Origin: an uncultured Burkholderiales bacterium
GTDB lineage: Bacteria; Pseudomonadota; Gammaproteobacteria; Burkholderiales; Burkholderiaceae_C
Direction: 5' to 3'
Assembly (NCBI GenBank): GCA_903838355.1
Contig: CAILYC010000013.1
Coordinates: 1-64,000, forward strand
DNA length: 64,000 bases
Shown here: positions 16,184 to 24,578 of the stretch, piece after piece
Layout: the number at the start of each line of letters is the position of its first letter
Position numbering within the stretch: position 1 is the stretch's first letter
Position numbers and translations under genes: made by a program
Notes under the pieces: model-generated
Told to the model about the DNA's origin: nothing
Databases searched by the model: none
What the model saw: only the letters and a program-made list of their open reading frames with translations

Positions 16184-17550
16184 GTCAACGACTCCTGGGG
16201 GTTTGGATAAGCTGCTGCAGCCAACACGACACCCGTGCATTCACCAAAACCAATCGACACCGCTGTGGCATTTTTGGCTTTGGCCTTCAAGGTGATGGCG
16301 TCCCCGTCTTGCAAGTCGATGCGGGTCTCACCGTGCCCCACCGCCAAAGGAACCTTGGCAGCGTGGGTGATTTCGGTGATGCACGCGCGCGATTCGTCCG
16401 TGGGTCCAGAGACCGTGCCACTGCCGAGCAAGTCCCCGCTTCTGAGGTTGCAGCCGTTGCTGGTGTGGTGGGTGAGCATCTGGCCAAAAGTCCAATACAG
16501 ATGCTTCAAATGGGTTTGGGTGATTTGCAGCCCCGGCTCCCCCAAGGCACGCTGAGTCGCCGTTTGCAGCCACGCTTGCATCTCAATATCAAAACCCCCT
16601 TGGGCCCGGTCCCAGGCGCTTTGAAGATACGGCAAGGCCCGCGGATCCCCAGCAGCCCTGGCTTGCTGCGGGATGCGAAAGGGCAACAAGGCCTCTTGGG
16701 TCACGATCCATGGAGAGATCGAAGACATGAAGCTTTTGCCCAAAAATGGACCCAATACCGACTCCCACCACTGAATGCTCTTGGCCGACCAGTCGTTGAG
16801 GAGGACCCAACCAAAGAAATGCGCTTGGGCGTGGTCCAAGGCTATGGGTTGACCCAATGCGTTGCCGCGCCCAACCAAGCCCGCGAGCTCGAGCTCAAAG
16901 TCGAGCATAGTGGACGGACCAAACACCACCTGACCGGCGGAGTCTTTGTACTGGCCGTTGGGTCTCACCACCGGCGTGCCACTCACCCGAATGGAGGAGG
17001 CGCGGCCGTGGTAAGCCACAGGCAAATGTTTGAAGGCGGCGGGCAGGGGCTCAGCCAAACCTTTGAAGCGGCCGTGGCGTTCGGTGTGGTACTGCGAGGT
17101 CAAGAAATCGGTGTAGTCGCCAATGGCGCAGGGCAAGCGCATTTGAACCGCGTCACGCTCGAGCAGCAGCACCTTGGAGAGTCTTTTGATTTTCTTTTGT
17201 GAAGAGGCATTGAACTCGTCACTCGGTGTGTCGGCCCCCAAAAGAGCACTCAAGGAAAGCCTCAAGGCGTGGAGCATGGCGGGCTCGAGTCCCATCAACG
17301 CATTGAGCTCGTGGCCTTGAACGCTCTGCGCCGCCACCCAAGCGTCACTGTGCAACAAATGCAAATTGGCCAGTGCCCTCACATCCAAGACCTGCGAGCC
17401 AATGGCCACCCCCCAACTCACTTGGCCCTCGTGTTCGAAGACACCATAGGGTAAGTTTTGCAGTGGGAAATCAGTCTCGGCTGCGTTCGCCGATTCGACC
17501 CAGGACTGCCTGCGAGGATCGTGCGTGGTGTTGAGTTCTGAGTGGGACAT
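16180..17550 (-). CDS. fumarylacetoacetase-like hydrolase
   Basis: 456 residues, the length of full fumarylacetoacetases, which cut fumarylacetoacetate to fumarate and acetoacetate at the end of tyrosine breakdown. Metal-site segments are present: DYTDF, 'YHGRASSIRVSG', 'DFELELAGLVG' and 'LLNDWSAK'. 'GPFLGKSFMSSISPWIV' and 'GSGTVSGP' also match the family. The usual D-W-S-A-R-D-I-Q segment reads D-W-S-A-K-S-I-Q, replacing the substrate-contacting arginine by lysine. No homogentisate dioxygenase is nearby. It sits between two Bug receptors and is coupled to the downstream one by ATGA overlap, so it may serve another 3,5-dioxo acid. Confidence 0.88.
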   Translation of the reverse strand: MSHSELNTTHDPRRQSWVESANAAETDFPLQNLPYGVFEHEGQVSWGVAIGSQVLDVRALANLHLLHSDAWVAAQSVQGHELNALMGLEPAMLHALRLSLSALLGADTPSDEFNASSQKKIKRLSKVLLLERDAVQMRLPCAIGDYTDFLTSQYHTERHGRFKGLAEPLPAAFKHLPVAYHGRASSIRVSGTPVVRPNGQYKDSAGQVVFGPSTMLDFELELAGLVGRGNALGQPIALDHAQAHFFGWVLLNDWSAKSIQWWESVLGPFLGKSFMSSISPWIVTQEALLPFRIPQQARAAGDPRALPYLQSAWDRAQGGFDIEMQAWLQTATQRALGEPGLQITQTHLKHLYWTFGQMLTHHTSNGCNLRSGDLLGSGTVSGPTDESRACITEITHAAKVPLAVGHGETRIDLQDGDAITLKAKAKNATAVSIGFGECTGVVLAAAAYPNPQESLT

Positions 17551-17617
17551 AAAAACAAATTTTGAGGCTGAAGTTAACGAATGATCTCAAAAGCAAAGCC
17601 GCTTTGGGAAAGCTGGG

Positions 17618-18727
17618 TCAATCCACTTCGGGTTTGAAGGCTTTGATCAAGCGGCCCCACTTTTTGTTTTCCGAATCAATGTCTGCGTGAAAGCTCTCTG
17701 GGGAGCTCTTGACAGGATCCAAGCCAGTTTGGGCCATTTCTTTTTGAAACGCTGCATCGTTTTCGCTCGCCGTGATGGCGCCGGAAATCAGCTTCAGCAC
17801 CTCGGGGGGCGTGGCCATGGGGGCCACCAAGCCCACCCAGGAGTAGGCCTCAAAGTCGCCACCAATCACCTCGCGCACGGTCGGAACTTGAGGCAGTTGG
17901 GCCGCTCGCGCACGCCCGCCGGTCGCGATGATGTTCAAACGGTCCGATTTCACAAAGGGCATGGCCGAGGGAATGGTCTCGATTGTCATGTCCACTTGTC
18001 CGCCCAAGAGGTCATTGAGGGCTGGGGTGCCGCCCTTGTAAGGCACATGCAGCATGTCAAAGTGACCCTCACTTTTGAGCCACTCGCCCACCAAGTGGTT
18101 CAAAGAGCCGTTGCCAGCCGACCCATAGGAGAGTTTTTGGCTGCCGGACAGTGCAATGAACTCCTTCAAGCTCGTCGCCTTCAAGCCGCTCCTTGACACC
18201 AAAACCACCGGGCTTCTGGCAATCATGGCCAAGGGGGCAAAAGAGGTGAGAGGGGAATACGACAATTTGGGGTACAAGGTGGGGGCGACCCCCAAGCTAC
18301 TGGTGCTGCCCCAGAGCAAAGTGTAGCCATCAGGACTTGACTTGGCCACATAGGTCGACCCAGTGGTGCCTCCCGCGCCCGCACGGTTTTCCACCACAAA
18401 GGATTGTTTAAAATGCATGCTCAAAAATTTGGCCATCAGCCGTGCGCTCGAATCGGTGGGGCCGCCTGGCGGAAAAGGCACCACCAAGGAGACGGGGTGA
18501 GTCGGGTAAATACCGCTGGAGCTTGCTGCAGAGGTGGTGGCTAGGCTGTTGCCGCTGCCCGCCACGATCGAATTGGGGTTTGGGGTTTGGGCATGAGAGA
18601 GGAGCGTGCTGGCCAATAGGGCAACACCCATGATCAAGCCTTGGGGCAAGAACGGAGTTTTGAAAGCGCGAAGGCTTGGGGCAACAGTCAGCATGGTCTT
18701 TTGGAGGTAGAGTCGATCTAAGGACAT
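17618..18727 (-). CDS. Bug/TctC family periplasmic receptor (5)
   Basis: 369 residues. The N-terminus is long: a start at 18694 (residue 12) is possible, and neither site has a good ribosome motif. The signal core 'GLIMGVALLASTLLSHAQ' is followed by a Ser/Asn-rich linker and then 'YPTHPVSLVVPFPPGGPTDSSAR', 'PDGYTLLWGSTSS', 'HVPYKGGTPALNDLLGGQV' and 'QVPTVREVIGGDFEAY'. It lies 67 bases upstream of the fumarylacetoacetase gene, heading that cassette, and is divergent from an exported GlcG-like gene. Confidence 0.88.
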   Translation of the reverse strand: MSLDRLYLQKTMLTVAPSLRAFKTPFLPQGLIMGVALLASTLLSHAQTPNPNSIVAGSGNSLATTSAASSSGIYPTHPVSLVVPFPPGGPTDSSARLMAKFLSMHFKQSFVVENRAGAGGTTGSTYVAKSSPDGYTLLWGSTSSLGVAPTLYPKLSYSPLTSFAPLAMIARSPVVLVSRSGLKATSLKEFIALSGSQKLSYGSAGNGSLNHLVGEWLKSEGHFDMLHVPYKGGTPALNDLLGGQVDMTIETIPSAMPFVKSDRLNIIATGGRARAAQLPQVPTVREVIGGDFEAYSWVGLVAPMATPPEVLKLISGAITASENDAAFQKEMAQTGLDPVKSSPESFHADIDSENKKWGRLIKAFKPEVD

Positions 18728-18879
18728 ATTTTAAGGACTGCGCACTTGCACTGACTGCAGAGTCCAGAGAAGTTTGAAAAAATTTAAATCCGCTTTCAAG
18801 GGTAAGCCCTAGCGCTCAATCGATGAACTTGTGATGTTATCTCAGGGCTTCAATTAAAAACCATTAGGAGACCACCATC

Positions 18880-19416
18880 ATGAGTTCATACAAATTCACT
18901 CCCATCCTTGCCGCTTCCTTGGCCTTGGGTTTTTGCGCCCTCATCTCGAGCGCGAGTTTTGCGCAAAATGCGCCCAACCCTCAAGATGTGATCCCCGACA
19001 AAATGCCGTTCAATATCCCTTACGGCTCGCCCATCGGTTTGGAAAAGGCTGAGCAAATCTTGAACACCGCCATCGGTGAAGCCAACAAGCGCGACTGGAA
19101 AATGAATTGCACCATCGTGGACCAGTCGGGTGAAATCGTGAGCTTCAAACGAATGGACAACGCTCAAATTGCCTCCATCAGCATCTCCATGCACAAAGCG
19201 CGCACCGCCGCCAGGTATCGCCGCGAGACCAAGCTCTTTGAAATCGCCATCCAAACCAACCCCTATGTGGCAACCTTGGACGACGTGATTGCGTCGCGTG
19301 GCGGCATTCCCCTCGTTGACAACGGTAAATTGGTGGGTGCCATTGGCTGCTCAGGCGGCACGGGCTCTCAAGATGAAGCGGTCTCCAGAGCGGGCGCCGC
19401 TTTGATCAACCACTGA
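18880..19416 (+). CDS. exported GlcG/HbpS-type heme-binding family protein (second copy)
   Basis: 178 residues. The signal peptide (MSSYKFTPILAASLALGF..., cleavage near SSASFAQ) is clear, and a GGAG ribosome site precedes the ATG. The mature domain shows 'GLEKAEQILNTAIGEANKRDWKMNCTIVD', 'GEIVSFKRMDNAQIASI', 'KARTAARYRRETK' and the closing 'SRGGIPLVDNGKLVGAIGCSGGTG' motif of the GlcG family. Like the copy at 6.9 kb it is next to a Bug gene, here divergent. A terminator follows at 19521. Confidence 0.85.
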   Translation: MSSYKFTPILAASLALGFCALISSASFAQNAPNPQDVIPDKMPFNIPYGSPIGLEKAEQILNTAIGEANKRDWKMNCTIVDQSGEIVSFKRMDNAQIASISISMHKARTAARYRRETKLFEIAIQTNPYVATLDDVIASRGGIPLVDNGKLVGAIGCSGGTGSQDEAVSRAGAALINH

Positions 19417-19504
19417 TCGCGTCTTGCTCAAACCTTGCCCCCCCGAGCTCGCCGCAGTCGCGGGCACTTTTTTTGGGGGGGGTAGGACACACAAAAAGTC
19501 GCCG

Positions 19505-19542
19505 GGAGCCAGGCTCCATGAGCGGTTTTTTTACCGCTTTTT
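19505..19542 (+). terminator. terminator region after the GlcG-like gene
   Basis: AGCGGT (19521-19526) and ACCGCT (19533-19538) enclose a T6 loop and are followed by TTTT. A second small hairpin GGAGCC-A-GGCTCC (19505-19517) sits just in front. Two stacked weak hairpins with T-runs fit an intrinsic terminator between the convergent GlcG-like and cupin genes. Confidence 0.6.
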
Positions 19543-19576
19543 CTACGGTTTTTTTCGGCTGTTACGGCAACTTTTT

Positions 19577-19963
19577 TTATCCGCCTCGCAAAAAAAGCGT
19601 CACCAAAGGATCCTCACCCACTTGCCTGGAGCGGTGGCCGTGGCGCTTGGGGTCGAAGTCAACCTGGGGAGGTGGCGTGTCGGCCGAATAAAAATGCTCG
19701 CCAGGATAAAACACGCGCGACTCGCCACTGTGCAAAGTGATCTCCATTTGACCTTGCAAAATGAACACCCATTGCGGTGTGGTGGTGCAATGAAAGTCGC
19801 TTTGAAAACCAACGGGGCTGTGACGCAACTGATAGCCCCCACTGGGCATCAGGGCTGACAACAAGGCTTGAGGCTTGCCCTGATCGAGCACGATAGGCTC
19901 TTCTTTGAACAAGGCCTCGCCGCCTGGCGCGGTGTAGAGCACGGTTTGTATGAAAGTTTGCAT
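19577..19963 (-). CDS. small cupin-domain protein
   Basis: 128 residues from the ATG at 19963 (MQTFIQTVLYTAPGGEALF). The longer frame upstream to 20143 overlaps the divergent SDR gene and has no family features, so it was rejected. The domain is a single cupin barrel with 'TTPQWVFILQGQMEITLHSGE' and 'FYPGEHFYSADTPP'. The first metal motif lacks the usual two-histidine pattern except for the HCTTTPQ segment, so metal binding is uncertain. A possible second metal site is 'KRHGHRS'. Function unknown. The gene is divergent from the SDR gene, 160 bases apart. Confidence 0.72.
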   Translation of the reverse strand: MQTFIQTVLYTAPGGEALFKEEPIVLDQGKPQALLSALMPSGGYQLRHSPVGFQSDFHCTTTPQWVFILQGQMEITLHSGESRVFYPGEHFYSADTPPPQVDFDPKRHGHRSRQVGEDPLVTLFLRGG

Positions 19964-20123
19964 AAAAGGTGGCGGGTTTAAAGGACTGTGAAGGAGTCGA
20001 TGGGCATCCTCAAAGTGTAGCGCCAAGCTTGCTTGGGAGCCACCCGGTCTGGAAGCGGGGCACAGCAAAGTCCTCAAAATGGACGTATGATTCCTTTTTT
20101 TATCATTCAAAAGACTGCTCACC

Positions 20124-20891
20124 ATGCAAACCCACCTTGACACTCCCCGCTATGCTTTGGTCACTGGCGCGAGCTCTGGCATTGGACAAGCCTGCGCCAC
20201 GGCACTGCTCAAAGCCGGCTGGCATGTGGCATTTTTGGCGCGAAGAACGCAGGTGATTGACGAGCTCTTGGAGAGTCTTGATTTTCAAGCCTCACAGGCC
20301 ATGGTCTTGCGAGCCGACATTGGCAAGGATCAAGAAGTGCGGGAGGCCTTCGATACGCTACAAAAGCACTGGGGACGGCTCGATTTTATGTTCAACAACG
20401 CGGGCGTCTTTCCTGCGGGTGCAAGCCCCGAGAACATCGAAGCCGAGGACTGGAGGCGAGCGGTTGACATCAACTTGAATGGCTCCTTTTATTGCCTATC
20501 GAACGCCTTTCGCATGATGAAGTCTCAAGACCCCATGGGCGGGCGCATCCTCAACAATGGTTCGATCTCGGCGCATGCCCCCCGGCCTGGCTCCATGGTC
20601 TACACCACCACCAAACACGCCATGACAGGACTCACCAAAGCCGCAGCGCTGGATGGGCGTGCCTTCAACATTGCGGTGGGCCAAATTGACATTGGCAATG
20701 TGGCCTCCGACATGACCGCGGTCATGGCCACGGGCATCGTCCAAGCCGATGGCAGCATTAAACAAGAAGCCCGCATGGACATGGACAGCGTCACCCAAAC
20801 TGTACTCAATATCGCACAGTTGCCGCTTTCGGCCAATGTGCTCTTTACCACCATCATGGCCACCCAAATGCCATTTGTGGGTCGCGGCTAA
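20124..20891 (+). CDS. short-chain dehydrogenase/reductase
   Basis: 255 residues of the classical SDR family. Seen directly are the cofactor loop TGASSGIG near residues 14-21, 'ARRTQ' after beta-2, the NNAG motif near 92-95, and the catalytic Ser (NNGSIS) followed by Y-T-T-T-K. The basic residues after the second strand (R-R) suggest NADP(H) preference, which is inference. The substrate is unknown. An MFS transporter gene follows 61 bases later on the same strand, so the two may form a small uptake-and-reduction unit. Confidence 0.9.
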   Translation: MQTHLDTPRYALVTGASSGIGQACATALLKAGWHVAFLARRTQVIDELLESLDFQASQAMVLRADIGKDQEVREAFDTLQKHWGRLDFMFNNAGVFPAGASPENIEAEDWRRAVDINLNGSFYCLSNAFRMMKSQDPMGGRILNNGSISAHAPRPGSMVYTTTKHAMTGLTKAAALDGRAFNIAVGQIDIGNVASDMTAVMATGIVQADGSIKQEARMDMDSVTQTVLNIAQLPLSANVLFTTIMATQMPFVGRG

Positions 20892-20952
20892 AATAAGTCT
20901 TCACAACTTCCCGCGCGCATAACTTGGCTCCAAGTGGGCGCAACCCATCGAC

Positions 20953-22170
20953 ATGTTCAAAGCATTCAAAGACCCCAGCGTCTTATGGACCACCCTTTTT
21001 GCCTCGGGGATCTTGATGATCACCATGGGGACCCGGCAGTCCATGGGCCTTTATGTGGGCCCCATCAATACCTCCACGGGACTTGGAATAGCCAGCATCA
21101 GTTTGGCCTTGGCCCTGGGACAATTCGTCTGGGGGGTGATTCAACCGGTGGCCGGTGCACTGGCCGATCGCCAAGGTCCTCGCGTTGTGCTTTTGAGCGG
21201 CGTCATGTTGTTGGCACTGGGCTATGCTTTGACACCCTGGCTGTCGACGGCTTGGGGGTTGATGTTCACGCTGGGGGTGGTGAGTGCCACAGGTTCTGGT
21301 GCGGCGAGCTTTTCGGTCTTGATCGGTGCCAGTGCCTCGCGCATCCCTGCTCAGTCGCGCGGCTCGGCTTCGGGTGTGATCAATGCCGGGGGCTCGATGG
21401 GCCAATTTGTCTTTCCCCCGATTTTGCAGCGCTTGATCGAGATCTTGGGCTGGATGGGCGCCATGTGGTCCATGGCCTTGATGACACTGCTCTCGCTGCC
21501 CTTGATCTTGCGCTTGACCCATGGACACACCCCATTCAGTCCAGCCAGTGCAGGCGCTGATAGCCTCTCGCAGGCAGTGAAAAGCTCCTTCAAAAACCCG
21601 AGCTACTTGCTCTTGCACCTGGGGTTTTTCACCTGCGGATTTCACATTGCCTTTTTGGTCACCCATTTGCCCACCGAGGTCAATTTGTGTGGCCTGCCTG
21701 CATCTGTTGCGAGTTGGTCCTTGGCCATCATTGGGCTTGCCAACATGGTGGGCAGCATCGTGGCGGGCAACTGTGTGAGTCGCTACCGCAGCAAATACAT
21801 TTTGGCATTGATGTACGCGAGTCGTGCGGCACTCATCGTTTTGTATTTGCTGGCTCCCAAAACCGCCCTCACTTTTTACCTCTTTGCCGCGGGCCTAGGG
21901 CTCACTTGGCTTGCCACCGTTCCCCCGACAGCGGGCATTGTGGCCAAACTCTTTGGTGTGCGCTATTTGGGGACGCTGTTTGGTTTAACACTGCTCTCAC
22001 ACCAAATCGGCGGGTTTTTTGGTGCCTATTTGGGCGGTTTGGTGATCTTGAGAGAGGGTGACTATCAATGGATGTGGTATGCCGACATCGTGCTTGCCGT
22101 CTTGGCCGCTTTGGTCAATTTACCCATCCAAGAGGCCCCCATCGAAGAGCCTAAAGTTCAAGTCATTTAA
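20953..22170 (+). CDS. MFS transporter, oxalate/formate-antiporter-like
   Basis: 405 residues with about twelve hydrophobic segments. The loop between segments 2 and 3 reads 'GALADRQGPRVVLLSG', matching the MFS A-motif (G-x-x-x-D-R-x-G). The opening 'TRQSMGLYVGPINTSTGLG' is common in the OFA/monocarboxylate branch of MFS. It probably imports or exports an organic acid across the inner membrane. The gene follows the SDR gene and ends convergently with an alpha/beta hydrolase: the two stop codons overlap in TTAA at 22167-22170. Confidence 0.88.
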   Translation: MFKAFKDPSVLWTTLFASGILMITMGTRQSMGLYVGPINTSTGLGIASISLALALGQFVWGVIQPVAGALADRQGPRVVLLSGVMLLALGYALTPWLSTAWGLMFTLGVVSATGSGAASFSVLIGASASRIPAQSRGSASGVINAGGSMGQFVFPPILQRLIEILGWMGAMWSMALMTLLSLPLILRLTHGHTPFSPASAGADSLSQAVKSSFKNPSYLLLHLGFFTCGFHIAFLVTHLPTEVNLCGLPASVASWSLAIIGLANMVGSIVAGNCVSRYRSKYILALMYASRAALIVLYLLAPKTALTFYLFAAGLGLTWLATVPPTAGIVAKLFGVRYLGTLFGLTLLSHQIGGFFGAYLGGLVILREGDYQWMWYADIVLAVLAALVNLPIQEAPIEEPKVQVI

Positions 22171-22913
22171 GTGCTCGAGGGGACTTGCCTGATCATCCCA
22201 GACAAGGCGTCCACCATGACTTGGGCCACCGCCCCTGGCGCCTCCATGGTGCACATGTGACCAGCGCCTCGAATCACCTGAACGCCAGGGTGTGACGGGA
22301 CAATCTCAGACATGGCTTGGTGCTGTGAGACAGGTGACCAAGCATCGAGCTCACCGCAAATCAAAGTCACGGGACAGCGCATGACTTCCAACACCTGGGC
22401 GCCATCGGGGCGGTGGAGCAAGGCGTGAATTTGACGCTCAAAATGGACCACGGTCTTGGTGTCAAACATCGCCAAAATAGCGTCGATCAAAACTGTGTCA
22501 TTCAAACGGTTGGGCGCCACCATCCCCTTGACCCACTCCTGCGCCATCGCTCTCAAACCCTGTTGATGGGCCAAATCGAGCAAGACTTGACGCTTGGCGC
22601 GCTCGTCCAAGCCCGCTTGGCCACTGGGCAGTGGCAAATGACCTGTGTCCATCAACACCATACCTTGCACTCGCTCAGGCGCCAAGTGGTAGACCTGCAG
22701 TGCCACCCGCCCCCCCATGGAGTGGCCTGCCAAATAAAAATGCTCAGGGGCATGATCCAAGACGTTTTGAGCCATGGCGCCAAAGTCGTTGGCCAAACCG
22801 TGGTCCACCATGCGGCAGTCGCACACGCTCTCGAGTCCTGACAGGAGCGGTGTCCAGACCGCCTCGTTGCACATCAAGCCTGGGAGCAGCATCAAAGTGG
22901 GTTTTGTGTTCAT
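22167..22913 (-). CDS. alpha/beta hydrolase
   Basis: 248 residues with a standard alpha/beta-hydrolase layout: 'LMLLPGLMCNEAVW' at the oxyanion strand, nucleophile elbow G63-H-S65-M-G, acid in 'CGELDAWSPV' and histidine in 'RGAGHMCTMEAP'. It resembles the MhpC/PcaD-like esterase branch. The substrate is unknown. Its stop codon overlaps that of the convergent MFS gene. Confidence 0.87.
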   Translation of the reverse strand: MNTKPTLMLLPGLMCNEAVWTPLLSGLESVCDCRMVDHGLANDFGAMAQNVLDHAPEHFYLAGHSMGGRVALQVYHLAPERVQGMVLMDTGHLPLPSGQAGLDERAKRQVLLDLAHQQGLRAMAQEWVKGMVAPNRLNDTVLIDAILAMFDTKTVVHFERQIHALLHRPDGAQVLEVMRCPVTLICGELDAWSPVSQHQAMSEIVPSHPGVQVIRGAGHMCTMEAPGAVAQVMVDALSGMIRQVPSST

Positions 22914-22969
22914 GGGGATTTTTGAGTTAAAACAAAGACCAAGGGTTCATTATGCGGTTAATATAAGGG

Positions 22970-23398
22970 ATGAAAAAAACTTACCAACTCCACGTCGAGG
23001 GCAAACACCCCGATCGACTCTTGGAGAGCATCAAACACGACATCAAAAAGTATATGCGACGCGAGTCCAAAAAAGCGGTGCCCACAGGCTTTGACTTTTG
23101 GGATTTTGATGCTCGCATCGGCGGCCAAGAAAGCGACGCCCAAATGGTCCACCCCAAAGAGATCAATGCACGCATCAACGAGCTCGTGGCCGGCGCGCAC
23201 ACCTCGTTTTACATTGAGCTTTTGGCCAAGTCTGTGAAACGCCAACCCAAGCCCAGAATCCACTCGGATGAGGCCTCTTTGGATGGACATTCTGAGGCTC
23301 AACAAGCCCTTGGTCTTGCGTCCCACGCTGAGCAGCACGAGCAAGCCCAACATGTGAGCGCTTCCATCTTGTCACAGTCTCTCGATCAAGGTCATTGA
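22970..23398 (+). CDS. DUF6172 family protein
   Basis: 142 residues. The N-terminal 85 or so match what I know of the DUF6172 family: 'MKKTYQLHVEGKHPDRLLESIKHDIKKY' at the start, 'KKAVPTGFDFWDFDARIG' and 'INARINELVAGAHTSFYIELLAK'. Such proteins are small, cytosolic and common in Beta- and Gammaproteobacteria, with no known function. The C-terminal 45 residues are Gln/His/Ala-rich and low complexity, probably disordered. It stands alone and converges with the metallo-beta-lactamase-fold gene. Confidence 0.75.
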   Translation: MKKTYQLHVEGKHPDRLLESIKHDIKKYMRRESKKAVPTGFDFWDFDARIGGQESDAQMVHPKEINARINELVAGAHTSFYIELLAKSVKRQPKPRIHSDEASLDGHSEAQQALGLASHAEQHEQAQHVSASILSQSLDQGH

Positions 23399-23480
23399 GC
23401 AAGGTCATTGAGCAAGACAACAGGTCAAGCCACCATTCAAGGCCTCTAGGCGCATCGACTTGGGGCCCAGGCCTTGACGC

Positions 23481-24578
23481 TCACACCCCTTTGCCACCCG
23501 TGTCTCGAATTTTCTCCAAATTGAGTTGGGCTGCGCGTGCGCAGTGCTGCATCACCGAGAAATAACGCTGCACCCAGGCTTGTCCGATGTCATAAGGATG
23601 GGGGCCAAGTCCACGACCTGCGAGCATTCGGTTTTTATTCACCGCATTGTCAAACTCGGAGTGATTGGAGATCACCACCGTGGCGCCTGATTCGGCCGCT
23701 TTTTGCGCGATGTGCTTTTGCGAATCGATGTAGGTCTGGAAATTTTGTATACCCGGATCTGGCGTCTTGTTGACAAAATTAAACGCTGTTCCGCCTGAGT
23801 ACACCACATTCACGGGTTTACCACGGTCTTTCACCTGAAAGGTGAAGGACAAGGTGGACGGTGTATGCCCAGGCGTCAACCAAATGTGGACGGTGTCAAG
23901 CCCCAACTGAAGGTCCATTCCATCGGTGGCCGTGATCTCTCGTTTGGGCGCCATGGTTTGATAGCGGTGCGGATAGGATTCCACCAGTTTCCAATCCAAG
24001 TCTCCCATGACCACTTTGGCGCCATATTTTTTTTGTAAATATTCGGCGCCTCCAATGTGATCTTGATGCGCGTGGGAGATGATCACGTATTTGATGTCTT
24101 TGGGATTGAGTCCGAGTTTTTTGAATCCTCCCTCAATCAACGCCGCTGAATTGTAAGGAAAGAGGGTGTCGAACAAAATAATCCCCGCACTCGTCTTCAA
24201 GGCCCAAGAAGAGTGAATTTTGCCGCCAACAAAATAAAAATTATCGAACACTTTGGCACTTGGGGCAAACCAAGTCTCACGCGCGGGTGCTTTGCTTGGA
24301 TCGGCCACATAGGCCGGGACTGTGTCCGAGGTGTCCAGGTCACTTGATTGCGGCAGCAAACAAATTCGCCCCAAGGTTCCCAAGAACTCAAACTCTGCGT
24401 CCGTCTTGGCCGCTTGCAATTCTTGGCGAATTTTGACGTCATAGTCGACACCTGTGCCTGGCAAAGCACCAGAGTAGGCGGCTGTTTGAGCCCCCACCAA
24501 AGGGCAACAGGAAAGGACCCATACTGAGCACAAGGCTTTTGCAAGACCCCATGCACTTGGAATTCTTCTCTTATTCAT
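23481..24578 (-). CDS. exported metallo-beta-lactamase-fold hydrolase
   Basis: 365 residues with a signal peptide (positively charged start, hydrophobic core, cleavage near LVGAQ), so it is periplasmic. The zinc motif H169-A-H171-Q-D173-H174 is intact, with further ligands likely in 'LTPGHTPSTLS' and 'ISNHSEFDNA'. The overall sequence resembles subclass B3-like and lactonase-like MBL proteins, with 'VFDNFYFVGGKIHSSWALKTSAGIILFDTL' preceding the motif. The substrate is unknown and resistance should not be assumed. It is divergent from a Tat-exported alpha/beta hydrolase. Its leader shows a terminator-like structure. Confidence 0.88.
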   Translation of the reverse strand: MNKRRIPSAWGLAKALCSVWVLSCCPLVGAQTAAYSGALPGTGVDYDVKIRQELQAAKTDAEFEFLGTLGRICLLPQSSDLDTSDTVPAYVADPSKAPARETWFAPSAKVFDNFYFVGGKIHSSWALKTSAGIILFDTLFPYNSAALIEGGFKKLGLNPKDIKYVIISHAHQDHIGGAEYLQKKYGAKVVMGDLDWKLVESYPHRYQTMAPKREITATDGMDLQLGLDTVHIWLTPGHTPSTLSFTFQVKDRGKPVNVVYSGGTAFNFVNKTPDPGIQNFQTYIDSQKHIAQKAAESGATVVISNHSEFDNAVNKNRMLAGRGLGPHPYDIGQAWVQRYFSVMQHCARAAQLNLEKIRDTGGKGV

